Counted from the stretch's first letter, positions 49,448-59,630 are shown. The stretch is 64,000 nt of DNA from Streptomyces pactum (GCF_016031615.1 NZ_JACYXC010000001.1:1798001-1862000), one strand, 5' to 3'. The notes: a model not told the origin generated them from the letters alone. Program-made: numbers and translations.

Positions 49448-51865
49448 CTAGCGGGCCGCACCGCCGTTCGAGGGGGAAACGGGGTCCACGGCCGGATCAG
49501 GCGCATTCTCCTCGGTCGGGCCACCGCCGGACGCCGCCCGGGCGGGGGCACCGGCCCCCGGTTCACCACCGTCCCCGGCGGTGCCGACCCCCGGTTCACG
49601 GCCGACCCCCGCAACGCCGGGGGCCGGTTCGGCACCGTCCCCGACGGCGCGGGCGGCCGGTTGGCGGCCGTCCCCGGAGGTGCCGGTGGCCGGTTCGAGG
49701 CCGGCCGCGGGGGTCCCGGCCCCCGGTGCCCGGTCCTGCTCCGCCACGGCGGCTCCGGTTCCGGCGCGTTCGGCCGGCGCCTCGCGCGGCACGGCCGGCG
49801 CCTCGCGCGGCACCGGCGGGCGGGGCAGCGCCCGCACCGCCGTGAGAGTGGCGGCGGGCACCTCCCGCAGGGTGAGGTCCTTGTCCGTGCGCGGCGCCCG
49901 GCCGGTGCCGGTCAGCAGGTACTGCGCCGCGAAGCCGACGGCCACCACGACCGCGCCGCCCACCGCGTCCAGCAGGTAGTGGTTGCCGGTGCCCATGATC
50001 ACGGCCACCGTCATCATCGGGTACAGCATGCCCAGCGCCTTCATCCACAGCCTGGGCGCCACCAGCGCGATGATCACGCCGCACCACAGCGACCAGCCGA
50101 CGTGCAGCGAGGGCATCGCCGCGTACTGGTTGGAGAGTTCGGTGAGCGCGCCGAAGTCCGGGTTGCCGAAGTCCTGCGGGCCGTTCGCGGTGTCGATGTA
50201 GCCCAGCCCCGGCATCAGGCGCGGCGGGGCGAGCGGGTAGAGCCAGAAGCCGACCAGCGCCAGCGCGGTGGCGATGCCCAGCGGGGTGCGCGCCCACCGG
50301 TAGGCGGCCGGGCGGCACACGTACAGCCAGCCGAGCAGGGACAGCGGGACCAGGAAGTGGAACGTGGAGTAGTAGTAGTTCATGCTGTCCTTCAGCCACG
50401 GCGTGTCGGCCACCAGGTGGTTGAAGGAGTACTCGATGTCGATGGACAGCCACTCCTCGACGGCCAGCACCTGCCGCCCGTGGCCCTCGGCCAGGCTCCG
50501 GGAGCCGGGCGCGAGGCCGCGTACGGAGGAGTACGCGAAGTAGAAGACCCGGATGAGCATCAGTTCCAGGAGCAGGTTCGGCCGGGACAGCGGCCGGCGG
50601 TAGAGGCGCAGCAGCGGTACGTACCGGAAGCGGCTGCGCTCGACGTCGGCGCGGGGGGTGGGCCTCGGGGTGGCCCACAGCGGCGAGGTGCGCGCCAGGA
50701 ACGGCATCAGCAGCGCGGCGGTGAGCGCGGCCAGCAGCGGCGCGTTGTCCCCGAGCACGTCGTACAGCCGGACGTCGGGCAGCAGCGCGGTGCGGTCCAG
50801 CGACATCACCATGATGACGATCACCGGCCACATCAGCCGGTCGGAGCGGTTCCTGCCGACACGGCCGACGGCGGCGAGCAGGATCCACAGCTGCTGGTGC
50901 TGCCAGGAGGTGGGCGACACGGCCAGCGCCACACAGCCGGTGACGGCCACCGCGAGCAGCGCCTGCCCGTCCAGGGCGTAGCGCACCGCGCGCCGCAGTC
51001 CCAGGGCCGCCACCGCCACCGCCAGCACCGCGAGCAGGGCCAGTTCCGGCGGTCCGTCCAGCCCCAGCCGGAGCAGCAGCCCGTGGAGCGACTGGTTGGA
51101 CAGGCTGTCGGCGGGCTCGCCGAGCCCGGCCCCGCCGAAGTGGTGGAACCAGTACGTCCGCGAGTCCTCCGGCATCACCGCCCAGGCCGCCCCGGTGCCC
51201 ACCGCGAAGGCGCCGCCGCCGAAGGCCGCGGCACGGCGGCGCCCGGTCAGCCAGTGGAGGGCGGAGAAGAGCAGCAGCGCGGGCTGGAGCGCGGCGGCCA
51301 GACCGGTGAGCAGGCCCGCCTGCCGGTCCGAGGTGCGGCGCAGCAGGGTGAGCAGTACCAGCAGGACCGGGATGATGCTCGCCTGGCCCAGTGTGAAGGT
51401 GCTGCGCACCGGCAGCGAGACCGCCATCAGGCTGATCGCCAGCGGCGCGGCCAGCAGCCGGGTGTGACGGGACACCTGGTCGGGCAGTGCGCGGGCCACC
51501 ACCAGGCCGAGCACCACCAGCAGCAGCAGGGTGCCGAACGTCCACGCCACGCCCAGGCTCTCCTCGGCGGCCCGGGTCAGCGGCTTGAGGACCAGTCCGG
51601 AGAACGGGGTGCCGGTGAAGGAACCCCCTTCGTACAGCGAGCCGCTGACGTGCAGCACGCCCCGGTCGCCGATCCAGGTCTCCAGGTCGGTGAGGCGCTC
51701 CCCGGGCGGGCGCCGCAGCACCTCCGCGGCCTGACGGGCGGCCAGCAGGCCCGCGAGGAGCCACAGCGCGACCAGCAGCATGCCGGTCCGGGACGTCCGT
51801 GTACCCGTCACGGGTCTGGTTCCCGACCCCTCGTCCGGAGTCGTGCCCAGTCCGTTCCGCTCCAC
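49448..51865 (-). CDS. Membrane glycosyltransferase-87 / PAP2 phosphatase fusion
   Basis: An 805-residue multi-pass protein. The N-terminal half (about 25-370) has about ten membrane segments and the GT87-like mannosyltransferase look (lumenal PFSGLVLKPL, FTLGQASIIPVLLVLL, SPTSWQHQQLW). The C-terminal half (about 420-670) is a PAP2-type phosphatase/phosphotransferase with AMPSLHVGW and GTGNHYLLDAVGG, the paired His/Asp motifs. A 130-residue Pro/Ala/Glu tail ends it. It likely makes or remodels a lipid-linked polyol or glycolipid, substrate unknown. The GTG at 51865 has GGGGAG eight bases upstream; the longer frame from 52009 has non-coding base usage. Confidence 0.85.
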   Translation of the reverse strand: MERNGLGTTPDEGSGTRPVTGTRTSRTGMLLVALWLLAGLLAARQAAEVLRRPPGERLTDLETWIGDRGVLHVSGSLYEGGSFTGTPFSGLVLKPLTRAAEESLGVAWTFGTLLLLVVLGLVVARALPDQVSRHTRLLAAPLAISLMAVSLPVRSTFTLGQASIIPVLLVLLTLLRRTSDRQAGLLTGLAAALQPALLLFSALHWLTGRRRAAAFGGGAFAVGTGAAWAVMPEDSRTYWFHHFGGAGLGEPADSLSNQSLHGLLLRLGLDGPPELALLAVLAVAVAALGLRRAVRYALDGQALLAVAVTGCVALAVSPTSWQHQQLWILLAAVGRVGRNRSDRLMWPVIVIMVMSLDRTALLPDVRLYDVLGDNAPLLAALTAALLMPFLARTSPLWATPRPTPRADVERSRFRYVPLLRLYRRPLSRPNLLLELMLIRVFYFAYSSVRGLAPGSRSLAEGHGRQVLAVEEWLSIDIEYSFNHLVADTPWLKDSMNYYYSTFHFLVPLSLLGWLYVCRPAAYRWARTPLGIATALALVGFWLYPLAPPRLMPGLGYIDTANGPQDFGNPDFGALTELSNQYAAMPSLHVGWSLWCGVIIALVAPRLWMKALGMLYPMMTVAVIMGTGNHYLLDAVGGAVVVAVGFAAQYLLTGTGRAPRTDKDLTLREVPAATLTAVRALPRPPVPREAPAVPREAPAERAGTGAAVAEQDRAPGAGTPAAGLEPATGTSGDGRQPAARAVGDGAEPAPGVAGVGREPGVGTAGDGGEPGAGAPARAASGGGPTEENAPDPAVDPVSPSNGGAAR

Positions 51866-52411
51866 GTTCGCCACTCCCCGCCGCTCCCCGGCTCGTCCGT
51901 CGTCGTTCGTCGGATCCGCACCGGATGGATCAGACCCTGCTGGGCCTCCTCCTCGGTCGCGGAGCGTCCCTGCTTCACCTGAATGCCGCACAGAAACGGG
52001 ACGATTCATACCATTTCACCGGGAACAGGACCGACCGACTCCGGCGCGGGCCCGACCGCGGCCCGGCCTTCACGCGGGGAACGAACAGCGACCATCACCC
52101 CGGAAACCGGCATTCCGCCAGGGCCCCGGTACGGTAACCGTGTTGTACACGTCCCGGTGCTCTCCGTGACAACGGCGCGCCCTGCGCGGTGGTCACGGTC
52201 GGCCCGCAGGACGGGCACCACCGGCCGGAGCCGGGCGTCAGGGATACGGGGCCGGCCCGGGGCGGGACGCGGCCGGGCGGTGGCCGCGGGTGGCACACGG
52301 GGTGGGCGGAGCGGCGACGCCGGCGGTCGAGCGGCACCGGTGGGCGGACGCCACCGGCGGGCGGGGCCGGGGCGGGCGGGCGCCGGGCGGGGGTACGGCA
52401 GGATGGGCGGC
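51866..52411. other. Divergent region, no gene seen
   Basis: The part at 51960-52150 is distinctly AT-richer (attcataccatttcaccggg and neighbours) and probably holds divergent promoters for the GT/PAP2 and ABM genes. The remainder is GC filler. Confidence 0.4.
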
Positions 52412-52786
52412 ATGAGCATCGTGAAGATCAATGTGCTGACCGTGCCCGCCGAGCAGCGGGAGGTCCTGGAGCAGCGCTTCGCCTCCCGGGCCGGGGCGGT
52501 GGAGAACTCCGACGGCTTCGAGTGGTTCGAGCTGCTGCGCCCGGTGGAGGGCACCGACCAGTACCTGGTGTACACCCGCTGGCGCAGCGAGGAGGACTTC
52601 CGGGCCTGGATGGAGGGGCCCATGAAGGCCGCGCACCAGGGCGGCGGGAACGCCGGTGCGCAGGGCGGTGGTGAGGGCGGTGCGCAGGGCTCCGGTGAGG
52701 GCGCCGCACGCCCCCGGCCCGCCGCGACGGACTCCACGCTGTGGTCGTTCGAGGTGGTCCAGCAGGCGGCCCCGAAGACGTCCTGA
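52412..52786 (+). CDS. Antibiotic biosynthesis monooxygenase (ABM) family protein
   Basis: A 124-residue ferredoxin-fold protein. VKINVLTVPAEQREVLEQRFASRAG is the ABM start, followed by GFEWFELLRPVEGTDQYLVYTRWRSEEDFRAWM. A Gly/Ala/Gln-rich insert (about 74-100) with repeated GAQGGGEGG units interrupts the fold before the last strand (STLWSFEVVQQA). Relatives include cofactor-free monooxygenases and haem-degrading enzymes; the substrate here is unknown. ATG 52412 is preferred to one three codons upstream. Confidence 0.82.
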   Translation: MSIVKINVLTVPAEQREVLEQRFASRAGAVENSDGFEWFELLRPVEGTDQYLVYTRWRSEEDFRAWMEGPMKAAHQGGGNAGAQGGGEGGAQGSGEGAARPRPAATDSTLWSFEVVQQAAPKTS

Positions 52787-53026
52787 CCCCATCCGGCGCG
52801 GGCGGGGCCGGAATCTTCCGCGAAGTCCCCGGGCCCGTCCCGCCGGCCCCCGGCCGGGCACGGCGCGGGGGCGCGGGGGCCCGTGCGGCAGCAGCCTGGG
52901 CGCCGGGGCGCGCGCCCGTGCGGCCGCACTCCACCATCACCCGTTCGGAGTAGCCCGCATCGCCGGGCCCCTTCCGGCGGCGAACCCTGTGAAGGGGGTT
53001 CGTCCGAGCCGAGAAGAGTGATTCCC

Positions 53027-53275
53027 ATGGGCCTGATGGACAGCATGAAGAACCTCATGAACAAGGTCAGCGGCACCGCCCGGGAGCACCCGGACCAGAC
53101 CGGCCGGGGCATCGACCGGATGTCCGAGGAGGCCGACCGGCGCACCGGCGGGAAGTACTCCGGCCACATCGACAAGGGCGCCGACCGCGCCCGCCGGTCC
53201 TTCGGCGGTCACGGGGGCGGAGGCCGGCACGGCGGCGGCACCGGCGACGACCGGGGCGGCGGCCCCGCCGCATGA
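53027..53275 (+). CDS. MT0933-type antitoxin-like small protein
   Basis: An 82-residue protein, basic and helical, with KNLMNKVSGTAREHPDQTGRG and IDKGADRARRSFGG, then a Gly/His-rich tail. The pattern (helical start, repeated Asp/Arg amphipathic helix) is that of proteins named antitoxin in Streptomyces after Mycobacterium MT0933. No toxin gene is adjacent, so a toxin-antitoxin role is doubtful. gagaag lies nine bases upstream of the ATG. Confidence 0.78.
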   Translation: MGLMDSMKNLMNKVSGTAREHPDQTGRGIDRMSEEADRRTGGKYSGHIDKGADRARRSFGGHGGGGRHGGGTGDDRGGGPAA

Positions 53276-53781
53276 CCCGCCGGCCCGCCGCGAGATGGCG
53301 GCCCGGGATGGCGGCCTGCCGCGGGACCAAGGCCCGCCGGACACCACGGGGCCGCCGCGCGGGCCGGCGCCTGCCCCGGGCCTGCAGCGCGGGCGGTCAC
53401 CTGCCCCGATCCGGCCGCGCATGACGGAACCGCCACGGACGACCGGTCCGCGCGCACGGTGACGGCCCGGCTGCGGTTGCGGTTGCGGCTGTGGTCCCGG
53501 CTGTGGTTGCGGCCGTGGTTCCGCACCCCGGTGCCCCCGGCAGCGGCTCCGTACCCCGTGGACCCGGGCGGGGCGCCGGGCGCAGGCGCGGGCAACCGAA
53601 CCGGGGACCGGGCACGGGATATCGGGGACCGGGACCGGGCGCGGAAACCGGGGTCGGCGGCGGACCACCCGCGGTCCCGGTGCGGAAAGCCGGGACGTTG
53701 GCACGGGCCTTCCGGGGTCCTGGCGGGCGGGGCCCGGGAAACGCCGGTGCGGGGGTGGGGCCCGGTTGCGAGGATGCGGCC
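53276..53781. other. Intergenic filler
   Basis: About 500 bases. It contains the alternating block ctgcggttgcggttgcggctg (53470-53520) and repeated ggtccgg/gcggaaac words. No gene or RNA is supported. Confidence 0.4.
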
Positions 53782-54411
53782 ATGACCGATCCCACCACCC
53801 GAGCCGGTCGGCACGCCCCCACCACTCTCGACCGTCCGGACCACCCGGACCTCGGGGACCTCCGGGGCCGGGCGGACCTGCCGGGCCCGGACGAGGGCAC
53901 CGACCACCGCGCCGACGGCTCCTCCTGGACGGTCGCCGACGAGCCGGTGCACTCGCCGGGGGCGGCCATGCTGCTGCGCGAGTACTTCGTCGAGGTGGCC
54001 GACCGCTGGTACCGGCTGCACCGGGGACGCGGCGCCACCGCCGAGGAGATCGAGCAGGGCCTCGCCGAACACCACAGCGACGACCTGGTCCCGCCGCACG
54101 GGGTCCTCCTCGTGGGGCGGTACGGCGGTGAGCCGGCAGGCTGTGTGGGCCTGCGGCGCCGGGACGACGCCACCGCCGAACTGACCCGGATGTTCGTCCG
54201 GCCGGCCCGGCGCGGGACCGGCGGCGGGGCGGAGCTGCTCCGGGCGGCCGACCTGGCGGCCCGCGCGATGGGGGCACGGCGGATCACCCTGGACACCCGG
54301 CTCGACCTGCTGGAGGCGCGCGCGCTGTACGCCCGGCACGGGTACGCCGAGATCGCGCCGTACAAGGAGGACCCGTACGCGGAGTGCTTCTACGGCAAGG
54401 AGCTGGTCTGA
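53782..54411 (+). CDS. GNAT family N-acetyltransferase
   Basis: A 209-residue acetyl-CoA-dependent transferase. The first 45 residues are extra. The GNAT core has LLREYFVEVADRWYRL, the strand VGRYGGEPAGCVGL, ELTRMFVRPARRGTGGGAELL (the pyrophosphate-binding loop as RRGTGGG) and the end LYARHGYAEIAPYKEDPYAECFYGKEL. The acceptor is unknown. It is convergent with the MFS transporter gene. Confidence 0.88.
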   Translation: MTDPTTRAGRHAPTTLDRPDHPDLGDLRGRADLPGPDEGTDHRADGSSWTVADEPVHSPGAAMLLREYFVEVADRWYRLHRGRGATAEEIEQGLAEHHSDDLVPPHGVLLVGRYGGEPAGCVGLRRRDDATAELTRMFVRPARRGTGGGAELLRAADLAARAMGARRITLDTRLDLLEARALYARHGYAEIAPYKEDPYAECFYGKELV

Positions 54412-54591
54412 CGCCGCCCGGCCGGCCCTCGGGCCGGTATCCCTCCGGGCCGCGCCCTGCGGCACCGGCCCGCCCGTAGCCGGGTCTTCCTGGCGCGGCC
54501 GGGACTTCCCCGGCACGCGCCCGGTTCCACGGCCCGGTCGGCGGGAGAGGTGCGTACGGCGCGGCCGTCGAGGTGCGGGCCGCCCGCGGGC

Positions 54592-56691
54592 TCAGGCGTC
54601 GCCGTGGCGCGGGGTGGGCGGCCGCCGGTGGAGGTGGCCCCGCTCGCCGTCGCGCGGCTGCTCGCTGTCGGAACCGCACAGCTCGCGGTTGAGTTCGCGC
54701 ACCAGCTCGGTCAGGTCGGTGGGGCGGTCGGCCGTCCACCAGTCGCCGAGCAGCTCGGCGAGCGTCTCCTCACGCGCCCGCAGCAGCCGGTCCGCCGCCT
54801 GGCGGCCCGGCCCGGTGAGCACCAGGGGCAGCCCCTCCCGTACCGCGAGACCGCGCTCCTCGACCTGCCGGGCGGCCTCGGTCAGCACCCGCAGCGGCAC
54901 CGTGGTCCGTTCGGCGAGCAGCCGCGGTTCCGCCGATCCGTAGTGGTTGATCCGCAGCAGCAGCCAGCTCGCCGCGGGCAGCAGGTCGAGCCCGGCGCGG
55001 CGGGTGATGTCGGCGTACACCCGGCGGCGCCCCTCCCGGCTGCCGAGCAGGGACAGCGCGCGGGCGCACTCGTCGTGGGAGGAGCGTTCCACCGGGTTGC
55101 TGGAGTAGACCTCGCTGGTGTCGGGGGCGGTGACCGAGCCGCGCAGCGGTTCCTCGCGCAGGAACCAGGCGAGGACGAAGGCGATTAGCACCACCGGCAC
55201 CGCGTAGAGGAAGACGTCGGTGATGGAGTCCGCGTAGGCCGTGAGCACCCCGGCGCGCTCCTCGGCCGGCAGCCGGGAGACCGCGCGCGGGTCGCCGCTG
55301 AGCTGCCCGGGGTCCACCCCCGGTGGCAGCGGCCGGTCCCGGAGGGCGTCGGCGATCCGGGGACCGAGCTGGTGGGCGAAGACCGTGCCGAAGATGGAGA
55401 CGCCGAAGGACGCCCCGATGGAGCGGAAGAAGGTGGCGCCGGAGGTGGCCACGCCCAGGTCCTGGTAGGCCACGGCGTTCTGCACGATCAGCACCAGGAC
55501 CTGCATGACCAGGCCCAGCCCGAAGCCGAACACGAAGAAGGACCCGCTGATCACGGCGTCGCCGCTGTCCACGTCGAGCAGATGGAGCAGCAGCAGGCCG
55601 ACCGCGGTCACCGCGGTCCCGGCGATGGGGAAGAACCGGTACCGGCCGGTGCGGCTGACGATCTGCCCGGAGCCGGTGGAGGCGAGCAGCATGCCCAGCA
55701 CCATCGGCAGCATGTGGACGCCGGACATGGTCGGGGACACGCCCTGGACGACCTGGAGGAAGGTCGGCAGGTAGGTCATGCTGCCGAACATCGCGAACCC
55801 GATGACGAAGCCGATCACCGAGCAGAGCGTGAAGGTGCGGGAGCGGAAGAGCCTCAGCGGCAGCACCGGTTCCACGGCGCGCCGCTCCACCAGGACGAAC
55901 GCGGCCAGCAGCACCGCGCCCAGCACCCCGAGGCCGATGATCTGCGCCGAGCCCCAGGCGTAGCTGACCCCGCCGAGCGAGGTCATGAGGACCAGCGCGG
56001 CGGCCACCGCGGCGATCAGGAAGGTGCCGAGGTAGTCGATGGTGTGCCGGGTGCGGCGGGCCGGGATGTGCAGCACCGCCGCGATCACCGCGAGGGCCAC
56101 CGCGCCGACCGGCAGGTTGATGTAGAAGACCCAGCGCCAGCTGAGGTGGTCCACGAAGAGGCCGCCGAGCAGCGGGCCGAGCACGCTGGTACCGCCGAAG
56201 ACCGCGCCGAACAGCCCCTGGTACCGGCCGCGCTCCCGGGGCGGCACGAGGTCCCCCACGATCGCCATCGACAGCACGATCAACCCGCCGCCGCCCAGCC
56301 CCTGGAGGGCGCGGAAGGCGATCAGCTGGGGCATGTTCTGCGCCAGACCGCACAGCGCGGAGCCGACCAGGAAGATCAGGATGGCCAGCTGGTACAGCCG
56401 TTTGCGCCCGTACTGGTCGCCGAGCTTGCCCCACAGCGGGGTGGCGGCGGTCGAGGCGAGCAGATAGGCGGTGACCACCCAGGACAGATGGTCCAGCCCG
56501 CCCAGGTCGCTGACGATGGTGGGCAGCGCGGTGGAGACGATGGTCTGGTCGAGCGCGGCGAGCAGCATGCCCAGCAGCAGCGCGCCGATCGCCACCAGCA
56601 GGGAACTCCTCGGCTGCTCCGTTCCGGGGCCGGGTCCCGTCCCGGACAGGGACTGCCCGGCACCGGAGCCGTTCCGCTCGTCCTGCGCCAT
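54592..56691 (-). CDS. DHA2-type MFS drug pump fused to a C-terminal winged-helix (MarR-like) domain
   Basis: A 699-residue protein. Residues 30-545 form a 14-helix EmrB/QacA-type proton antiporter: ALDQTIVSTALPTI (motif D), GKLGDQYGRKRLYQ (motif A), and PLLGGLFVDHLSWRWVFYIN (motif C). After LREEPLRGSV a soluble domain of about 150 residues follows: ECARALSLLGSREGRRRVYADI, then PAASWLLLRINHYGS, RLLAERTTVPLRVLTEAARQV, VLTGPGRQAADRLL, which is the MarR winged-helix order. The fusion suggests ligand sensing or membrane-tethered control by the pump itself. GGAGGGGCG precedes the ATG. Confidence 0.9.
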   Translation of the reverse strand: MAQDERNGSGAGQSLSGTGPGPGTEQPRSSLLVAIGALLLGMLLAALDQTIVSTALPTIVSDLGGLDHLSWVVTAYLLASTAATPLWGKLGDQYGRKRLYQLAILIFLVGSALCGLAQNMPQLIAFRALQGLGGGGLIVLSMAIVGDLVPPRERGRYQGLFGAVFGGTSVLGPLLGGLFVDHLSWRWVFYINLPVGAVALAVIAAVLHIPARRTRHTIDYLGTFLIAAVAAALVLMTSLGGVSYAWGSAQIIGLGVLGAVLLAAFVLVERRAVEPVLPLRLFRSRTFTLCSVIGFVIGFAMFGSMTYLPTFLQVVQGVSPTMSGVHMLPMVLGMLLASTGSGQIVSRTGRYRFFPIAGTAVTAVGLLLLHLLDVDSGDAVISGSFFVFGFGLGLVMQVLVLIVQNAVAYQDLGVATSGATFFRSIGASFGVSIFGTVFAHQLGPRIADALRDRPLPPGVDPGQLSGDPRAVSRLPAEERAGVLTAYADSITDVFLYAVPVVLIAFVLAWFLREEPLRGSVTAPDTSEVYSSNPVERSSHDECARALSLLGSREGRRRVYADITRRAGLDLLPAASWLLLRINHYGSAEPRLLAERTTVPLRVLTEAARQVEERGLAVREGLPLVLTGPGRQAADRLLRAREETLAELLGDWWTADRPTDLTELVRELNRELCGSDSEQPRDGERGHLHRRPPTPRHGDA

Positions 56692-57603
56692 CGCCCCTCC
56701 TCGGGTCGTCTCCTCGCGGGGCCGGTCCGGAGCGGCCCCGCCCTCCGTACCGGCCCTCTCGCACCGGCGGACCGGCCCGTCCGTCCGCGACGGCGACGAC
56801 CGGGCACGGAACCCCGCCAGGTACGGAAAACGACCAGGTGCGGAGGCCGACCAGGTACGACACGCCGGGGTCGGTCCGGCCGGATGCCCCGGGGGAGCGT
56901 CCCGTCCGCCGGATCCGTCCCGGCCCTCCCGCCATCCTCGCCGCAATACCCCGGCACGGCCCGCCGAGCGGGTCCGTCCGGCGGGCCCGGGTCGGGTGCG
57001 GGTCGGTCCGGGCCCGACCTGCCCGTACCGGGCGCACCGGTACGGGGGATCGCCTCACCCAGCGGTACGCGCCCGGGGGGCGTGCGCCGGGGCCGACGGC
57101 AACCGCCTCCGCGCCGCGGTCCCGGACGGCAACGGTCCCACGGACGTGGACGGCCACGGCGGGCCCGGACAGCGGACGCCCCACCGGGCCCCGCGCCTCC
57201 CACGACTCCTCGATTCCCACGGACCCGTACGGACTCCGGTCGGTCCCCGGACGGACTCGGACGGGTTCGGGGCGACTCCGGTCGCTCCTTCCGGACGGAT
57301 CAGGGGGCGGCTTGCGGGACGGCTCCGGACCTCCTCGGACGGGCCGGGGCGGACTCAGGGGACGGACTGGGGCGGGCCCGGCCGGGCCGGTGGCACACCC
57401 GGCGGCCGGCCCGGCCGTGCGATCCGTTCGAGATCGGACTGGCGTTATCCCCCACCCCCTTTGTATCGTTGAGGAACAAAGTGGTTCCGCCCGCATTCCC
57501 TGACCGGCGGGCGGGGCCACCTTGCCTCTCGCGCGGTGCGTTCGACCCGTCCGGTCCGCGCCCACCCGAGCTCGCCCCGCCCCCTGCCGCCAGGAGCCCC
57601 TCG
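56692..57603 (+). other. Long divergent intergenic region
   Basis: About 900 bases without a gene, between the MFS gene and the HAD gene. It is full of ccggacgg(a/g)(c/t)-type repeats (57230-57360) and gtacgg words. Near 57459-57481, CTTTGT and ACAAAG form a 6-base inverted repeat 11 bases apart in an AT-richer patch; this may be an operator or promoter of the HAD gene. Confidence 0.4.
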
Positions 57604-58281
57604 ATGCCGCCGGCCGCCCCCACCGCTCTCACCATCCGCGCCCTGCTGCTGGACATGGACGGCACCCTGGTCAACTCCGACGCCGTGGTCGAGCGGTGCT
57701 GGCGGCGGTGGGCCGTCGAGCAGGGTCTCGACCCCGACCACGTCATGCGGCACGTGCACGGCCGGCAGGGCCACGCCACCATGGCGGTACTCCTCCCGGA
57801 CCGCCCGGTGGCCGAGAACCTCGCGGACAACCAGCGGATGCTGGAGTGGGAGACCGCCGATGTGGCGGGTGTGGTGCCGGTGCCCGGCGCCCCCGATTTC
57901 CTCGCCTCCCTCGCCGGACTGCCGCACGCGCTGGTGACCTCGGCCGACCGCGGACTGTCCACGGCGCGGATGACCGCGGCCGGGCTGCCGATGCCTCCGG
58001 TGCGGATCACCGCCGAGTCGGTGGGCGCCAGCAAGCCGGACCCGGAGGGGTTCCTCAAGGGCGCCGCCGAGCTGGGCTTCGACCCGGCCGACTGCGTGGT
58101 GTTCGAGGACTCCGAGGTGGGCATCGCGGCGGGCCGGGCGGCCGGCTGCCAGGTGGTGGGGGTCGGGCCGCGCGCCGCCGCCCACGCCCCCGACGTCCAT
58201 GTGCCGGACCTGACGGCGGTCCGCGCCGAGGGCCTGGCGGACGGCACCGTACGCCTGACCTTCCGGAACGCCACGGCCTGA
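57604..58281 (+). CDS. HAD family phosphatase
   Basis: A 225-residue haloacid-dehalogenase hydrolase of the beta-phosphoglucomutase/sugar-phosphatase subgroup. Motif I LLLDMDGTLVNSD supplies the nucleophile and acid/base Asp, motif II is the Ser/Thr in LVTSAD, motif III the Lys in ASKPDPEGF, and motif IV VFEDSEVGIAAG. The helical cap lies between motifs I and II. The likely substrate is a sugar phosphate or polyol phosphate; it is not determinable here. A single gene. Confidence 0.92.
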   Translation: MPPAAPTALTIRALLLDMDGTLVNSDAVVERCWRRWAVEQGLDPDHVMRHVHGRQGHATMAVLLPDRPVAENLADNQRMLEWETADVAGVVPVPGAPDFLASLAGLPHALVTSADRGLSTARMTAAGLPMPPVRITAESVGASKPDPEGFLKGAAELGFDPADCVVFEDSEVGIAAGRAAGCQVVGVGPRAAAHAPDVHVPDLTAVRAEGLADGTVRLTFRNATA

Positions 58282-58893
58282 CCGCCCCGGGCACCACCCC
58301 GCCGGCCCATGCCCGCCCCGATCCACGGACCGGGGCCGCCCGGCCCGTGGCCCGGACGGCCATGGGGCGGGTGCCTCGATGGCCGGTGTCGCCCACCGTG
58401 ACGCGCGGCTTCTGCCGTGAGGCCGCCGCGCCTGAGTCAGCCGAATCCGCCCCTCGGCTCCGGCACGCATCTCGGCTTGCCCGAGCGCGGGACCGCCCCT
58501 GCTCGCCGGCCCGACCGGTCGGCCGCGGGGGCGGGTCCGTTCCCTCCCGCCGCTCCCCGTGGCCACGCCCGGCGCCGGCGCCCCCACGCGCGCGTCCGCC
58601 GGCCGCCGGGAAGCCCCCGGCACGGTGCTCCCCCGTGACCGGCCCGGCCCCGGCCGCCCCTCATCCACACCCGCCTGACGCCACGTCATTCGCCGTGGCG
58701 CCCCTCGGGCCATCCACACGGACCGCCCCGTAGCCCCGCATTCCTCACACGATATGAACTGTGAACATCCTCTTGCCTTGACATGGCCGCGTCGTCACGC
58801 TGTTACCTGACGCCCACCCCCCAGCAACGTGGCGTCGCCACCATGGCCGGGCACCGCTGGCCATGATGTCCCCCCACTTCCAAGGGAGTTCAC
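58282..58893 (+). other. Intergenic region before the secreted nuclease
   Basis: About 610 bases without a gene. The last 150 bases are AT-richer; cacacgatatgaactgtg (58745) and ttgccttgacatgg (58771) contain promoter-like hexamers (TTGACA-like) for the nuclease gene. caagggag is its ribosome site. Confidence 0.4.
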
Positions 58894-59562
58894 ATGTTCC
58901 GACTCCGCGGCACCGCTGTGCGCCGTCGCCTCTACGCGCGTCGCGTCTCGGTCCTCGGCGGTCTGACGGCCCTCCTCGGCACCCTGTTCCTGGGCGCGCC
59001 GACCGCCCAGGCGGCTCCCCCTGCCCCGCCGAGCGCCTCCACCGCCCGTACCTACCTGGCCTCGCTGACCGTGCGCGCCGAGGGCAGCCTGGACGGCTAC
59101 AGCCGCGACAAGTTCCCGCACTGGATCACCCAGTCCGGCACCTGCAACACCCGCGAGGTGGTCCTCAAGCGGGACGGCACCAACGTCGTCACCGACTCCA
59201 GCTGTGCCGCCACCAGCGGCAGTTGGTACTCCCCCTACGACGGAGCCACCTGGCGGGCCGCCTCCGACGTGGACATCGACCACGTGGTGCCGCTGGCCGA
59301 GGCGTGGCGGTCCGGCGCCAGCTCCTGGACCACCTCCCGGCGCCAGGACTTGGCCAACGACCTCACCCGCGCCCAGCTGATCGCCGTCACCGACAACGTG
59401 AACCAGTCCAAGGGCGACCAGGACCCGGCCGAGTGGATGCCGCCGCGCACCGCGTACCACTGCACCTACGCCCGTATGTGGGTCTGGGTGAAGTACTCGT
59501 ACGGGCTCACCGTGGACTCGGCGGAGAAGTCCAAGCTCACCTCCGTACTCAACGGCTGCTGA
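58894..59562 (+). CDS. Secreted HNH nuclease (GmrSD C-terminal/DUF1524-like)
   Basis: A 222-residue exported protein. The signal peptide (VSVLGGLTALLGTLFLGAPTAQA) is followed by an HNH-type nuclease domain: DVDIDHVVPLAEAWRSG holds the metal-binding DH motif, NDLTRAQLIAVTDNVNQSKGDQDPAEW the conserved Asn and Lys, and W/Y-rich residues end the fold. Four cysteines probably form two disulfides. It likely degrades extracellular DNA or RNA. No immunity protein is seen beside it, consistent with secretion rather than intracellular activity. Confidence 0.9.
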   Translation: MFRLRGTAVRRRLYARRVSVLGGLTALLGTLFLGAPTAQAAPPAPPSASTARTYLASLTVRAEGSLDGYSRDKFPHWITQSGTCNTREVVLKRDGTNVVTDSSCAATSGSWYSPYDGATWRAASDVDIDHVVPLAEAWRSGASSWTTSRRQDLANDLTRAQLIAVTDNVNQSKGDQDPAEWMPPRTAYHCTYARMWVWVKYSYGLTVDSAEKSKLTSVLNGC

Positions 59563-59630
59563 GCCCCGCCGGGCCCTGCCCCGCCCCGGGCCCGCCGCAC
59601 GGCCTCCCACCCCGGGACCGGCCACGGCGG

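Noticed and set aside
53027..53275. A toxin-antitoxin system around the MT0933-like gene
   Set aside because: No toxin-like gene is adjacent on either side. The family name is historical, and the protein is common as a single gene in Streptomyces.
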